From Novosphingobium guangzhouense (GTDB lineage: Bacteria; Pseudomonadota; Alphaproteobacteria; Sphingomonadales; Sphingomonadaceae): 64,000 nucleotides of DNA. Position 1 is the first letter of the stretch; each line of letters starts with the position of its first letter. Shown here one piece after another: positions 26,284 to 35,001 of this stretch. The position numbers and the translations under genes were made by a program. Location: positions 1-64,000 of the forward strand of contig NZ_LYMM01000033.1 in assembly GCF_002896965.1 (NCBI RefSeq), read 5' to 3'. The notes beneath the pieces are model-generated. The model did no database searches, was not told the DNA's origin, and was given only the letters and a program-made list of their open reading frames with translations.

Positions 26284-27219
26284 ATGGACCTCGCACAAAT
26301 CCCCGTCCTCAGCCTCGTGGCCGACCGCGCCGACCTGCCTGCGCGTATAGGCGAGAGCTTTCGCACTTTCGGCTTCGCCATGATCCGCGACCACGGCATC
26401 GACCAGGCGCTGATCGACCAGGCCTGGGCCAAGACCGAGGAATTCTTCGCCCTCCCCGTCGAAACGAAGCAGAAGTACTTCATCGCAGGGCAAGGCGGCG
26501 CGCGCGGCTACACCCCGTTCCGCACCGAAGTTGCCAAGGGCGCGACCGAAAAGGATCTCAAGGAATTCTGGCACGTCGGCCGCGATGTACCCGCCGATTC
26601 CCCGCTTGCCGCATCGATGCCGCCCAACATCTGGCCGACCGAAGTCGAAGGCTTCGAGGAAACGTTCCGCGAACTCTATGCCCAGTTCGACGAAGCGGGC
26701 GCCAAGGTTCTTTCGGCGATCGCCGTCCATCTCGGCCTTGATGCAAACTGGTTCGATCCGGCGATCGAGGATGGCAATTCGGTGATGCGCCTGCTTCACT
26801 ACCCCCCCGTCGGCGAAGGCGCGGGCGGCGCCATCCGTGCCGGCGCGCATGAGGACATCAACCTCATCACGCTGCTGCTCGGCGCGCAGGAAGCGGGCCT
26901 TGAACTGCTGTCGAAGGATGGCCGCTGGCTTTCGGTCGCCCCTCCGGAGGGCGCCATCGTCGTCAACATCGGCGACATGCTGCAGCGCCTGACCAACCAC
27001 GTGCTGCCTTCGACCACGCATCGCGTGCGCAATCCCGAAGGCGAGCGGGCCGGCCACAGCCGCTACTCCATGCCGTTCTTCCTGCACTTGCGCAGCGACT
27101 TCCCCTTCGTGACGCTGCCGGAATGCGTGAGCGCCCAGAACCCGGACCGCTACCCGGTTTCCATCACCGCTGACGACTATCTGCAGGAACGCCTGCGCGA
27201 GATCGGCCTGAAGATGTAA
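26284..27219 (+). CDS. 2-oxoglutarate/Fe(II)-dependent oxygenase, isopenicillin N synthase-like
   Basis: 311 residues. An N-terminal DIOX_N region (FRTFGFAMIRDHGI) precedes the jelly-roll domain with the iron ligands HED (about 197-199) and His in STTHRVRNP (about 254), and the oxoglutarate-binding Arg in GHSRYSMPFF (about 265). The family hydroxylates or desaturates small molecules; the substrate cannot be read from sequence. It is a single gene followed by a terminator. Confidence 0.9.
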   Translation: MDLAQIPVLSLVADRADLPARIGESFRTFGFAMIRDHGIDQALIDQAWAKTEEFFALPVETKQKYFIAGQGGARGYTPFRTEVAKGATEKDLKEFWHVGRDVPADSPLAASMPPNIWPTEVEGFEETFRELYAQFDEAGAKVLSAIAVHLGLDANWFDPAIEDGNSVMRLLHYPPVGEGAGGAIRAGAHEDINLITLLLGAQEAGLELLSKDGRWLSVAPPEGAIVVNIGDMLQRLTNHVLPSTTHRVRNPEGERAGHSRYSMPFFLHLRSDFPFVTLPECVSAQNPDRYPVSITADDYLQERLREIGLKM

Positions 27220-27246
27220 GCGGCTATTAAATTACTGTAATGCTTC

Positions 27247-27281
27247 AAAGTCCCGGCCCGCTCTCGTGGGTCGGGACTTTT
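27247..27281 (+). terminator. intrinsic terminator
   Basis: AAGTCCCGGCCC and GGGTCGGGACTT pair around TCTC/GT and are followed by TTTT. It closes the oxygenase gene. Confidence 0.8.
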
Positions 27282-27353
27282 GCGTTAACCGATATTTCAG
27301 AACAACTGCCTAGCTGGAGATGCTTATCAATCACGCCCGTGGAGGGGGCATTC

Positions 27354-28982
27354 GTGTACGCAAGCAGTCCTCAATCCTCCCGGCGTGACGCGGATGACCC
27401 CCAGATCGACATCGTCGCTCTGGGCATCGTTACTGCGGCTATCATCCTGTTCGTCGCCACCGGCAGTGCAATCGGGCCTGCGGTTGTGCGCTCGCTTGCC
27501 GGAGAGGGTCCGGGGCCGGACAATTTCCTGCTCAACGCCTTCCTGCTGAACATCGCCATCATCATCTTCGGCTGGAGCCGCTACCGCGAACTGTGCGAAG
27601 AGATCATCGAAGGCCGCGCCGCCGAGCGTGAAGCCCGCCACCTTGCCGAAACCGATTCGCTCACCGGCTTTCACAATCGCCGCAGCTTCAACCACAGCGT
27701 CGAAGCGCTGATTGACCGCGCCGTTACGGACGGCAAGGCGGTTGCGGTGCTGATGGTCGATCTCGACAACTTCAAGCAGGTCAACGACTACAACGGCCAC
27801 GCCACCGGCGATCGCCTGCTGGTGGAATGCGCGCGCCGCATCACTGCCGCGCTTCCCCAGAATACCGTGGTCGGCCGCATCGGCGGAGACGAATTCGCCG
27901 TGGCGATGGCTTTCGACCGCCTCCAGAGCGAGGGGGTCGACCGTACTGCGGCCGCGCTGGTGCAGGCGATCGCGGAAGGTTCGCGAAGCAGTTCGACGAC
28001 TATCGAAGTCACCGCCTCGATCGGACTTGCCCGCGCCGAATCGCGCACAACCTCTGCGCAGGCGCTGCTCGAAATGGCGGACGTGGCGATGTACCACGCC
28101 AAGCGGCAGGGCCGGAACCAGTTCTCCTGGTACGAACCGCAGATGGCCCATGAAATGCGCTTTCGCGCCGATCTGGAAGCAGGCATCCGCGCCGGCATCC
28201 CGCGCGGCGAATTCGTGCCCTTCTACGAACAGCAGGTCGATCTCCAGACGGGCGAACTGACCGGCTTCGAAATGCTGGCGCGCTGGGATTCGCCGCAGTT
28301 CGGCATCGTCGCGCCCGACATCTTCATCCCCGTGGCCGAAGAGATCGGCGCCATTGCCGAACTTTCGCGCAGCGTCATCGCGCAGGCGCTGGAAGACGCC
28401 CGCCTGTGGGATTCCCGGCTGACGCTGGCAGTGAACATCTCTCCCATCCAGCTGCGCGACCCGTGGTTCGCGCAAAAGCTGCTGCGCATGCTGGTGGAAG
28501 CCAACTTCCCCCCGCAGCGGCTGGAGATCGAGATCACCGAAAGCTGCCTGCATCAGAATCTCGGCCAGGTCCGCACCCTTGTGACCAGCCTCAAGAATCA
28601 GGGCGTGCGCATCAGCCTTGACGATTTCGGCACCGGCTACAGCTCGATCGGCCAGCTCAAGCAGTTGCCGTTCGACCGGATCAAGATCGACCGCAGCTTC
28701 GTTTCCAGCATGCTGGACGACGAGGACAGCGCCGCTATCGTCAAGGCGGTTGCCACGCTGGGCGAAGGACTGCACATGCCGGTCACCGCCGAGGGCATCG
28801 ATACGCAGGACGTCCTCGACCGTCTGCGCCAGTACGGCAGCATCACCGGCCAGGGCTATCTCTACGGTCGCCCCCGCCGCGCGGCCGAACTTGGCGAATG
28901 GCTGTCGGAAGAAGGCCCGGCCGATATGCCAGTGCCGCAGACGCCCCAGGCACCGGATACACAGCAGGCAAAGCGCGCCTGA
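27354..28982 (+). CDS. GGDEF-EAL cyclic di-GMP protein
   Basis: 542 residues from the GTG at 27354, chosen because GGAGGGGG lies 5 bases upstream; an ATG at 27240 falls inside the terminator region. Two TM helices lie at about 18-40 and 55-73. The GGDEF domain keeps RIGGDEFA (about 180). The EAL domain has EML in place of EAL (GFEMLARW, about 303), with the other metal and catalytic residues seen in NISP, EITES, DDFGTGYSS, KIDRSF and EGI. Both cyclase and phosphodiesterase activities are therefore possible. The membrane location is inferred. Confidence 0.92.
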   Translation: MYASSPQSSRRDADDPQIDIVALGIVTAAIILFVATGSAIGPAVVRSLAGEGPGPDNFLLNAFLLNIAIIIFGWSRYRELCEEIIEGRAAEREARHLAETDSLTGFHNRRSFNHSVEALIDRAVTDGKAVAVLMVDLDNFKQVNDYNGHATGDRLLVECARRITAALPQNTVVGRIGGDEFAVAMAFDRLQSEGVDRTAAALVQAIAEGSRSSSTTIEVTASIGLARAESRTTSAQALLEMADVAMYHAKRQGRNQFSWYEPQMAHEMRFRADLEAGIRAGIPRGEFVPFYEQQVDLQTGELTGFEMLARWDSPQFGIVAPDIFIPVAEEIGAIAELSRSVIAQALEDARLWDSRLTLAVNISPIQLRDPWFAQKLLRMLVEANFPPQRLEIEITESCLHQNLGQVRTLVTSLKNQGVRISLDDFGTGYSSIGQLKQLPFDRIKIDRSFVSSMLDDEDSAAIVKAVATLGEGLHMPVTAEGIDTQDVLDRLRQYGSITGQGYLYGRPRRAAELGEWLSEEGPADMPVPQTPQAPDTQQAKRA

Positions 28983-29033
28983 GCCCGACGATGGTACTGG
29001 ACCTTCCCCCCCGCAGCACCTAAATCGCGCGCC

Positions 29034-29864
29034 ATGCGGATCGACTTCACCAAGATGCATGGCCTGGGCAACGACTTCATCGTGCTTGACGCCCGCTCGC
29101 GCCCCCTGCCCCCGGTGGATGCCGCCTTCGCCGCTGCGCTGGCGGATCGCCACACCGGCATCGGCTGCGATCAGCTCATCGTGCTTGAACCCTCGATCGA
29201 TGCCGACTTTCGCATGCGCATCTTCAACGCCGACGGCAGCGAAGTGGAGGCATGCGGCAATGCCACCCGCGCGGTCGGCCTGCTGCACGGCAAGCCCGCC
29301 CGGATCGAGACGCTGGGCGGCCTCGTCGCCTCCACGCCGACCGACGCGGGGATCAGCGTCCAGATGGGCAAGCCCCGCTTCGACTGGGACGCGATTCCCC
29401 TTGCCTACGCCATGGACACCCACGCCATGCCCGTCGCGTGGGAAGAACTGACCAACCCCATCGCGGTCAACGTCGGCAATCCGCACGTGATCTTCTTCGT
29501 CGCCGATCCCTACGCGATCGACATGGCCCGCATCGGCCCGATGATCGAGACTGATCCCCTGTTTCCAGAACGCATCAACGTCAACGTCGCCGCCATAACC
29601 GCGCGCGATGCCATTACCCTTCGCGTGTGGGAGCGTGGCGCCGGCCTGACCCGCGCCTGCGGCACCGGCGCCTGCGCCACCGCAATCGGCGCAATGAAGC
29701 GCGGCCTTGTCGACCGCCGCGTCACCGTGACGCTGCCCGGCGGCCCGCTCGTCATCGAATGGCGCGAGGATGGTGAGATCATCATGACCGGCCCCGCGAC
29801 CGAGGCGTTCCGCGGCTCGTTCGATGCGACAGACTTCGGGGCGCACCTCAGGATTCCCGTTTGA
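29034..29864 (+). CDS. dapF: diaminopimelate epimerase
   Basis: 276 residues. Catalytic cysteines are in EACGNATR (about 76) and RACGTGACA (about 217). MHGLGNDFIV near the N-terminus is the family signature. It interconverts LL- and meso-diaminopimelate for lysine and peptidoglycan. It is the first gene of the coupled dapF-mtaB-ftsY-septation operon, with overlaps of 4, 4 and 1 bases. Confidence 0.97.
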   Translation: MRIDFTKMHGLGNDFIVLDARSRPLPPVDAAFAAALADRHTGIGCDQLIVLEPSIDADFRMRIFNADGSEVEACGNATRAVGLLHGKPARIETLGGLVASTPTDAGISVQMGKPRFDWDAIPLAYAMDTHAMPVAWEELTNPIAVNVGNPHVIFFVADPYAIDMARIGPMIETDPLFPERINVNVAAITARDAITLRVWERGAGLTRACGTGACATAIGAMKRGLVDRRVTVTLPGGPLVIEWREDGEIIMTGPATEAFRGSFDATDFGAHLRIPV

Positions 29865-31039
29865 CGCTCGAAGTCCATTCGCTCGGCTGCCGCCTGAACC
29901 TGGCCGAGAGCGAAACCCTGCGCGGCCTGCTGGGCGAGGCCGAAAACCTTGTGGTCATCAACTCCTGCGCGGTCACGGCCGAAGCCGTGCGACAGACCCG
30001 GCAGGCGATCCGCCGTGCCCGCAAGGCCCGCCCCGAAGCACGCCTGCTCGTCACCGGCTGCGCCGCCGAGGTTGAGCGTGCAGCCCTTGCCGCCATGCCC
30101 GAGGTCGACGGCCTGATCGCCAACACCGCCAAGCTCGACCCGCGCGCGTGGAACGTGCCGCCCTCTGCCCCCGTGCCCGAAACGCGCACGCACACCCGCG
30201 CCTTCGTGCAGGTGCAGAACGGCTGCGACCATGCCTGCACCTTCTGCGTCATCCCGCAAGGCCGGGGCCCAAGCCGCTCACGCACCGTGGCGCAAGTGCT
30301 GGAGGACGTCGCCCGCCACCTCGACGCGGGCGTGGGCGAAGTGATCCTGACCGGCGTCGACCTTACTTCATGGGGCGGTGATCTTCCCGGCGCGCCGCGC
30401 CTCGGCACGCTGGCAGAGGCGATCCTGGCCCGCTTCCCCGCCCTGCCGCGCCTGCGCCTCTCTTCGATCGACGGGGCCGAGGTGGACGACCTGCTGTTCG
30501 ACCTCATCGCATCCCAGGCGCGGGTCATGCCGCATGTCCACCTCTCGCTGCAGCACGGCCACGACCTGATCCTCAAGCGCATGAAGCGCCGCCATTCGCG
30601 CGCCGATGCGCTGGGCCTTGTCGCAGCCCTGCGCGCCCGCCGCCCCGAGATCGCCATCGGTGCCGATCTCATCGCCGGTTTCCCGACCGAGGATGAGGAC
30701 GCGCACGCGGCCAACCTCTCCATCATCGCGGAGCTTGGCGTCGTTCACGGCCACATCTTCCCCTATTCGCCGCGCCCCGGCACGCCTGCCGCGCGCATGC
30801 CGCAGGTGGAACACGCGACGATCCGCGCCCGCGCGGCGCAATTGCGCGCAAAGGTGGCTGAAACCCGCGCATCGTGGCTTGCCGCACATCTGGACAAGCC
30901 GCTATGGGTGCTCGCCGAAAAGGGCGGGACCGGCCACGCGGCCGACTTCGCGCCCGTCCGGGTGCCCCCCGGCACGCCACCCGGCGCGCTGGTGGAGGTG
31001 ATCCCGACAAGAATAGTCGAAGGAATGCTGGAAGCATGA
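29861..31039 (+). CDS. mtaB: tRNA t6A37 methylthiotransferase MtaB
   Basis: 392 residues. The N-terminal UPF0004 domain has its three cysteines (SLGCRLN, NSCAVT, VTGCAAE). The radical SAM motif is GCDHACTFCVIP (C-x3-C-x2-C). A TRAM-like end follows. It converts t6A to ms2t6A at position 37 of ANN-decoding tRNAs. The start is TTG, overlapping the dapF stop (TTGA), which implies coupled and possibly reduced translation. Confidence 0.95.
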   Translation: MTLEVHSLGCRLNLAESETLRGLLGEAENLVVINSCAVTAEAVRQTRQAIRRARKARPEARLLVTGCAAEVERAALAAMPEVDGLIANTAKLDPRAWNVPPSAPVPETRTHTRAFVQVQNGCDHACTFCVIPQGRGPSRSRTVAQVLEDVARHLDAGVGEVILTGVDLTSWGGDLPGAPRLGTLAEAILARFPALPRLRLSSIDGAEVDDLLFDLIASQARVMPHVHLSLQHGHDLILKRMKRRHSRADALGLVAALRARRPEIAIGADLIAGFPTEDEDAHAANLSIIAELGVVHGHIFPYSPRPGTPAARMPQVEHATIRARAAQLRAKVAETRASWLAAHLDKPLWVLAEKGGTGHAADFAPVRVPPGTPPGALVEVIPTRIVEGMLEA

Positions 31040-31974
31040 ATACCCCCGACCAGAGCACGGGCGACTGGTCCGACCGCCTCTTCGGCGGCTTTCGCAAGAC
31101 CTCGGAACGCCTTGCGGGCAATCTTGCCGGGCTGGGTGGCGGATCGCGCCTGACCACGGCCCAGCTTGACGCGCTGGAAGATGCACTGATCATGTCGGAC
31201 CTCGGCCCCCGCGCCGCCGCCCGCATCCGCGACCGGCTGGCAGAAGAGCGCTTCGAACGCGACGCCGACGAACGCGCCATCATGGAAGTGGCCGCCCGCG
31301 AAATCGCGGAAATCCTGCGCCCGGTCGCCAAGCCTCTGGACATCGTGGCCTTCCCGCGCCCGCAGGTGATCCTGGTCATCGGCGTCAACGGGTCGGGCAA
31401 GACCACCACGATCGCAAAGCTGGCGCATCTTTTCCAGGAACAGGACTATTCGGTGATGCTGGCGGCGGGCGATACCTTCCGCGCCGCCGCAATCGGCCAG
31501 CTCGGCGTCTGGGCCGATCGCCTGTCGATCCCGATCATCAAGGGCCCTGAAGGCGGCGACCCCGCCTCCATCGTGTTCGATGCGGTAAAGGCGGCCACCG
31601 AACAGGGCATCGATGCGCTGATCGTCGATACCGCCGGGCGCCTGCAGAACAAGCGCGAACTGATGGACGAACTGGCCAAGATCCGCCGCGTCCTCGGCCG
31701 CCTGAACCCGGCGGCGCCGCATGACGTGGTGCTGGTTCTGGATGCCACCAACGGCCAGAACGCGCTATCGCAGATCGAAATCTTCAAGGAAGTGGCGGGC
31801 GTATCGGGCCTGATCATGACCAAGCTGGACGGCACCGCGCGCGGCGGCGTCCTCGTCGCGGCGGCCGAACAGTACGGCCTGCCCATCCACGCCATCGGCG
31901 TCGGCGAAAAGATCGACGACCTGCGCCCCTTCAACCCCGACCTGCTCGCGCGGGTCATCGCGGGGATCGCGTGA
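31036..31974 (+). CDS. ftsY: signal recognition particle receptor FtsY
   Basis: 312 residues. N domain (about 30-95), then the G domain with GVNGSGKTTT (P-loop), DTFRAAA, DTAGRLQNK, TKLDGTARGG and GVGEKIDDL. It binds the SRP at the inner membrane for co-translational targeting. The acidic A domain is nearly absent, as is usual in alphaproteobacteria. It overlaps mtaB (ATGA). Confidence 0.97.
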   Translation: MNTPDQSTGDWSDRLFGGFRKTSERLAGNLAGLGGGSRLTTAQLDALEDALIMSDLGPRAAARIRDRLAEERFERDADERAIMEVAAREIAEILRPVAKPLDIVAFPRPQVILVIGVNGSGKTTTIAKLAHLFQEQDYSVMLAAGDTFRAAAIGQLGVWADRLSIPIIKGPEGGDPASIVFDAVKAATEQGIDALIVDTAGRLQNKRELMDELAKIRRVLGRLNPAAPHDVVLVLDATNGQNALSQIEIFKEVAGVSGLIMTKLDGTARGGVLVAAAEQYGLPIHAIGVGEKIDDLRPFNPDLLARVIAGIA

Positions 31975-32621
31975 TGAGCGGCGCGCAAAAATCCAAGCCC
32001 AAAAGCTCCTGGCTGAACCTGCTGGTCGATTTCGGCCCGCTGCTGGTGTTCTTCCTTGCCTATCGCCACTGGGCGCCCGATGGCGATGCCAACCCGATCG
32101 CCACCGTCACCGCCGTGATCAAGGGCACCGTGGCCTTCATGGTCGCCACCGTGGCGGCGCTGATCGTCTCCAAGTGGCGGCTCGGCCACGTTTCGCCGAT
32201 GCTGTGGCTGACCACCGTGCTGATCCTGGGCTTCGGCGCGCTGACGGTGATATTCCGCAACGCCATCTTCATCCAGCTCAAGCCCACCGCCGTCTACCTG
32301 ATGTTCTCCGCCGTGCTGTTCATCGGACTGTGGCGCGGCAAGGCCATGCTCAAGTACCTGCTGCAAGCCGCCTTCGAAGGGCTGGACGAAGACGGCTGGA
32401 TGAAGCTGTCGCGCAACTGGGCGTGGTTCTTCCTGGCGCTGGCGGTGCTGAACACCGTGCTGGTCTACACCGTCAGCTTCGACACCTGGCTGCAGGCCAA
32501 GCTCTGGGGCTTCACGGTGCTCTCGTTCCTGTTCACGTTCTCGCAGCTGCCGATGGTGCTGCGCCACGGCATGGGCGAAAGCGGCAAGGACGAACTGGTC
32601 GAAAACCCGCCGCACGATTGA
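31974..32621 (+). CDS. YciB/IspZ-type intracellular septation protein
   Basis: 215 residues with five to six hydrophobic segments. NLLVDFGPLLVFFLAY, then FIQLKPTAVYLMF and NWAWFFLALAVLNT are the family blocks. It is an inner membrane protein linked to septation and envelope integrity. The ATG overlaps the ftsY stop (TGATG). Confidence 0.92.
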   Translation: MSGAQKSKPKSSWLNLLVDFGPLLVFFLAYRHWAPDGDANPIATVTAVIKGTVAFMVATVAALIVSKWRLGHVSPMLWLTTVLILGFGALTVIFRNAIFIQLKPTAVYLMFSAVLFIGLWRGKAMLKYLLQAAFEGLDEDGWMKLSRNWAWFFLALAVLNTVLVYTVSFDTWLQAKLWGFTVLSFLFTFSQLPMVLRHGMGESGKDELVENPPHD

Positions 32622-32953
32622 GGCCGTGGCCAAAGCTGCGCCATGCGCCAACGGCGACGCTTGCCGGGCTGCATAAGCCGGTTTGCGCCGGTCGGTGTCA
32701 CTGCCCCATGCTCCCGTGTGAAGCGTCCGGAGCCACAGCGCCCAGCCTCAGCGGCTTCGACAAGCTCAGCCTGAGCGGTGTTGGAAGGTCTGACACGGGT
32801 GAACGGCGTACGTTCTGTGTCAGCCCATCGTCACCCTGAACTTGTTTCAGGGTCCATCCGGCAGTTGGTGCCGGAGCGCTGTGCCGCAAACCGCGCCGTC
32901 GGTTCGCGAACAATTGGAACTGGGCTATCGGCTTGATGGACCCTGAAACAAGT
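32622..32953. other. repeat-bearing intergenic segment
   Basis: No gene. It contains CTCAGCCTGAG palindromes next to CTTCGACAAGCTCAG (about 32756-32780) and the left arm of the long inverted repeat at 32829-32965. Both sequence types are common dispersed intergenic repeats in sphingomonads. Confidence 0.6.
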
Positions 32954-32965
32954 TCAGGATGACGG
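32829..32965. repeat. long inverted repeat (sphingomonad-type intergenic element)
   Basis: About 30 bp at 32829-32858 (core CCCTGAACTTGTTTCAGGGT) is repeated in inverse orientation at 32935-32965 with one mismatch. The arms enclose about 76 bp. Each arm itself is a near-palindrome. The right arm runs into the 3' end of the next small gene. Confidence 0.8.
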
Positions 32966-33172
32966 CGGATTTGAGTGATGGCGGTCGCGCCGGGTTCTCT
33001 TGCGATGGTCCGCTATCGTCCAAGCGATAAGTCCGACTGGCGTGATGGCAAGCACAATGGCCAACGTCCGCGACGCGACATTTAGTCCTGCGAACCCGAA
33101 GCTGAGAAATGCGAGGAGCGCGCAAATGGCCGCTGTGGGAACAAAAACTAGCAGCCGTATCGCGGTATTCAT
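32954..33172 (-). CDS. small two-TM membrane protein
   Basis: 72 residues from the ATG at 33172, with AGGA 7 bases upstream. There are two hydrophobic segments (LLVFVPTAAICALLAFLSFG and LAIVLAITPVGLIAWTIA), then a basic tail (HRKRTRRDRHH) whose last codons are formed by the inverted repeat. The family is unknown. Confidence 0.6.
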   Translation of the reverse strand: MNTAIRLLVFVPTAAICALLAFLSFGFAGLNVASRTLAIVLAITPVGLIAWTIADHRKRTRRDRHHSNPPSS

Positions 33173-33329
33173 AAGATTTCCTCCCGACACGTTTTACAAC
33201 ACTCAGGGGCAGCAAGGTGCGCCTGTCGGGAACGACCACAACCGGACGTTTGCCGACCGCCCGCTTTCCTACACGCTGTCGCATCCATTACGTTGCAACA
33301 ATGCTCCCCTTGGCACGATCCGCCACCCC

Positions 33330-33436
33330 AAGGTTACACTGCAAGGTGACACCTGCCTCGCGCAAGGTGACACGTCGCCCGCCGAATGTGTCACCTTGCA
33401 GCCCTAAGGTGACACATTTCACCCGCAAGGTGACAC
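33330..33436. repeat. cluster of six GCAAGGTGACAC-type 12-mers
   Basis: Copies are at 33330-33339 (variant AAGGTTACAC), 33341-33352, 33362-33373, 33388-33399 (inverted), 33406-33415 and 33425-33436. The spacing is uneven (about 11-32 bp). The cluster lies in the 375-bp gene-free stretch 33173-33547 downstream of the atp operon. No gene is seen there. Confidence 0.8.
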
Positions 33437-33485
33437 CCTTTCCCTCTGGACCGTGTAAACCGTGTCAACCTGCCACGCAGGCAAC

Positions 33486-33521
33486 AAAAAAGCCCCCGTC
33501 CCGAAGACGGAGGCTCTTTTT
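33486..33521 (-). terminator. terminator of the atp F0 operon
   Basis: A GC-rich hairpin (AGCCCCCGTC / GACGGAGGCT) is bordered by A6 on one side and T5 on the other, so it can act in both directions. It is 27 bp past the atpF stop. Confidence 0.85.
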
Positions 33522-33547
33522 CGCTTACCCGCAAGGGCAAAAGCGGA

Positions 33548-34132
33548 TCAGATCCCGGCGATCGCCTGGTCCACCAGTGCCTTGTCGGCAGTGGCGGAAT
33601 GGTTCGCAGCGATCAGGCTCTTTGCGGCAGCTGCAGCGGCAGCGGCAGCCTGATTGCGCAGATCGGTCACCGCAGCCAGTTCAGCGGCCGCGATCTTGTC
33701 CTGCGCCATCTTTTCACGGCGAGCGATGGTCTCGGTCGTGTCCGCCTCGGCCTTGGCGACAATCGCCTCGGCTTCATGGCGAGCGTGGTCGAGCATCGCG
33801 GCCGCATCCTTCTCGGCGTTCGCGATCTTGTCCGCGTACTCCTTGCGAAGCGCTTCGGCCTCGGCGCGCAGCGACTTGGCTTCGGCGAGCTGCGCCTTGA
33901 TCTCTGCAATCTTGGCATCAAGGCCATTGCCGATCATCTTGGGCACGCCCTTCCACGCAAGGATCGCGAGCAGGACGATCATCGAAGCGCTGACAACCGC
34001 AACCGGCGGCGCGAAGCCGAGGAACAGCGGTTCGGCGTGATGCTCGGTCGAAGCGTGAGTCGCTTCCGCACCCGTCACTTCGGCGGCTTCGTGGTCGAGA
34101 CCGTGCTCGACGGCGGCGTTTGCGTCAGCCAT
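33548..34132 (-). CDS. atpF: ATP synthase F0 subunit b
   Basis: 194 residues. A 50-residue N-terminal extension precedes one TM helix (PPVAVVSASMIVLLAILAW, about 42-60) and a long coiled-coil stalk rich in Ala/Glu/Lys. It anchors the peripheral stalk. It overlaps b' by 8 bases. The extended N-terminus is usual in alphaproteobacteria. Confidence 0.93.
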   Translation of the reverse strand: MADANAAVEHGLDHEAAEVTGAEATHASTEHHAEPLFLGFAPPVAVVSASMIVLLAILAWKGVPKMIGNGLDAKIAEIKAQLAEAKSLRAEAEALRKEYADKIANAEKDAAAMLDHARHEAEAIVAKAEADTTETIARREKMAQDKIAAAELAAVTDLRNQAAAAAAAAAKSLIAANHSATADKALVDQAIAGI

Positions 34133-34619
34133 GGACCAGGTTCTCCTTCACGGCGCCGCGCACGGCGGCATCGTCGAGCGAAAGGCCGGCGATGCGGTTG
34201 ACGATGTCACGGGTCGCTTCGGCAGCGACGCCTTCGATATCGTCGGCAGCGGCACGGCGCGCGTCTGCGATGCGGGTTTCCGCACCTGCCAGAGTGGCGT
34301 CGATGGAAGCTTGTGCAGTCGCAAGGCGCTGTTCGGCTGCGGCTGCGGCCTTGGCACGCGCTTCAGCGATGGTGCCCTGCGCTTCGGCGCGGTTGGCGTT
34401 CTCGCGGGTGCGCCAGGAAGCCTCCTCGGCATCGGCCTGGGCACGTGCGGCTTCGGCTGCCTTGAGGTCGGCGGCGATCTGGTTGTCACGGCTGGCGACG
34501 GTGTCCATCACCTTCGGCACCATGCCCCGTCCGACGACGAAGAAAGTGATCCCGAAGAAGATCAACAGCCAGAAGATCTGGCTGGAGTAGAACTCGCCTA
34601 GCTGAGCGATCTGAGGCAT
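34125..34619 (-). CDS. ATP synthase F0 subunit b'
   Basis: 164 residues. It starts MPQIAQLGEFYSSQIFWLLI with one TM helix, then VGRGMVPKVMDTVASRDNQI and a coiled-coil stalk. It is the second b-type subunit of photosynthetic and alphaproteobacterial enzymes (atpG or atpF2 in different nomenclatures). Confidence 0.93.
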   Translation of the reverse strand: MPQIAQLGEFYSSQIFWLLIFFGITFFVVGRGMVPKVMDTVASRDNQIAADLKAAEAARAQADAEEASWRTRENANRAEAQGTIAEARAKAAAAAEQRLATAQASIDATLAGAETRIADARRAAADDIEGVAAEATRDIVNRIAGLSLDDAAVRGAVKENLVHG

Positions 34620-34731
34620 GGGTTCAGCCCTGTCTCGAAGGTAGCCGGAAAAAATCTTGAAGCCGGAAAAGCCCCGGCCGCCTTACCAAAGGGTTCGGGC
34701 GGCCGGAAGCGATCCGGTCAAACGCGTGCGA

Positions 34732-34956
34732 TCAGGCGAAGATCAGCAGCGCGGCAATGACGAACGAGAGCAGGCCCAGAAGCTCGGCACCGGCGAAGCC
34801 GATGAACAGGCGGCCCTGCTGGGCGTCAGCGGCGCCCGGATTGCGCAGTGCGCCTTCAAGGAACTTGGCGAAAACGTTGCCCACGCCGATCGAGGCAAGG
34901 CCAGCGCCGATTGCAGCGAAACCGGCTCCGAGCAGCTTTGCAGCTTCTGCGTCCAT
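34732..34956 (-). CDS. atpE: ATP synthase F0 subunit c
   Basis: 74 residues, two TM helices around a polar loop (RNPGAADAQQG). The ion-binding carboxylate is Glu in FIGFAGAELLGLLSF. It forms the rotor ring. The Glu and absence of a Gln/Ser sodium signature indicate proton coupling. Confidence 0.96.
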   Translation of the reverse strand: MDAEAAKLLGAGFAAIGAGLASIGVGNVFAKFLEGALRNPGAADAQQGRLFIGFAGAELLGLLSFVIAALLIFA

Positions 34957-35001
34957 ATCAAAAACTCCCTTTGGTGTGCCCGCAAATGTGGCGAAAAAAG
35001 A

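Noticed and set aside
33330..33436. CRISPR array
   Set aside because: The repeated 12-mers are too short, unevenly spaced and one is inverted; no spacers or cas genes.
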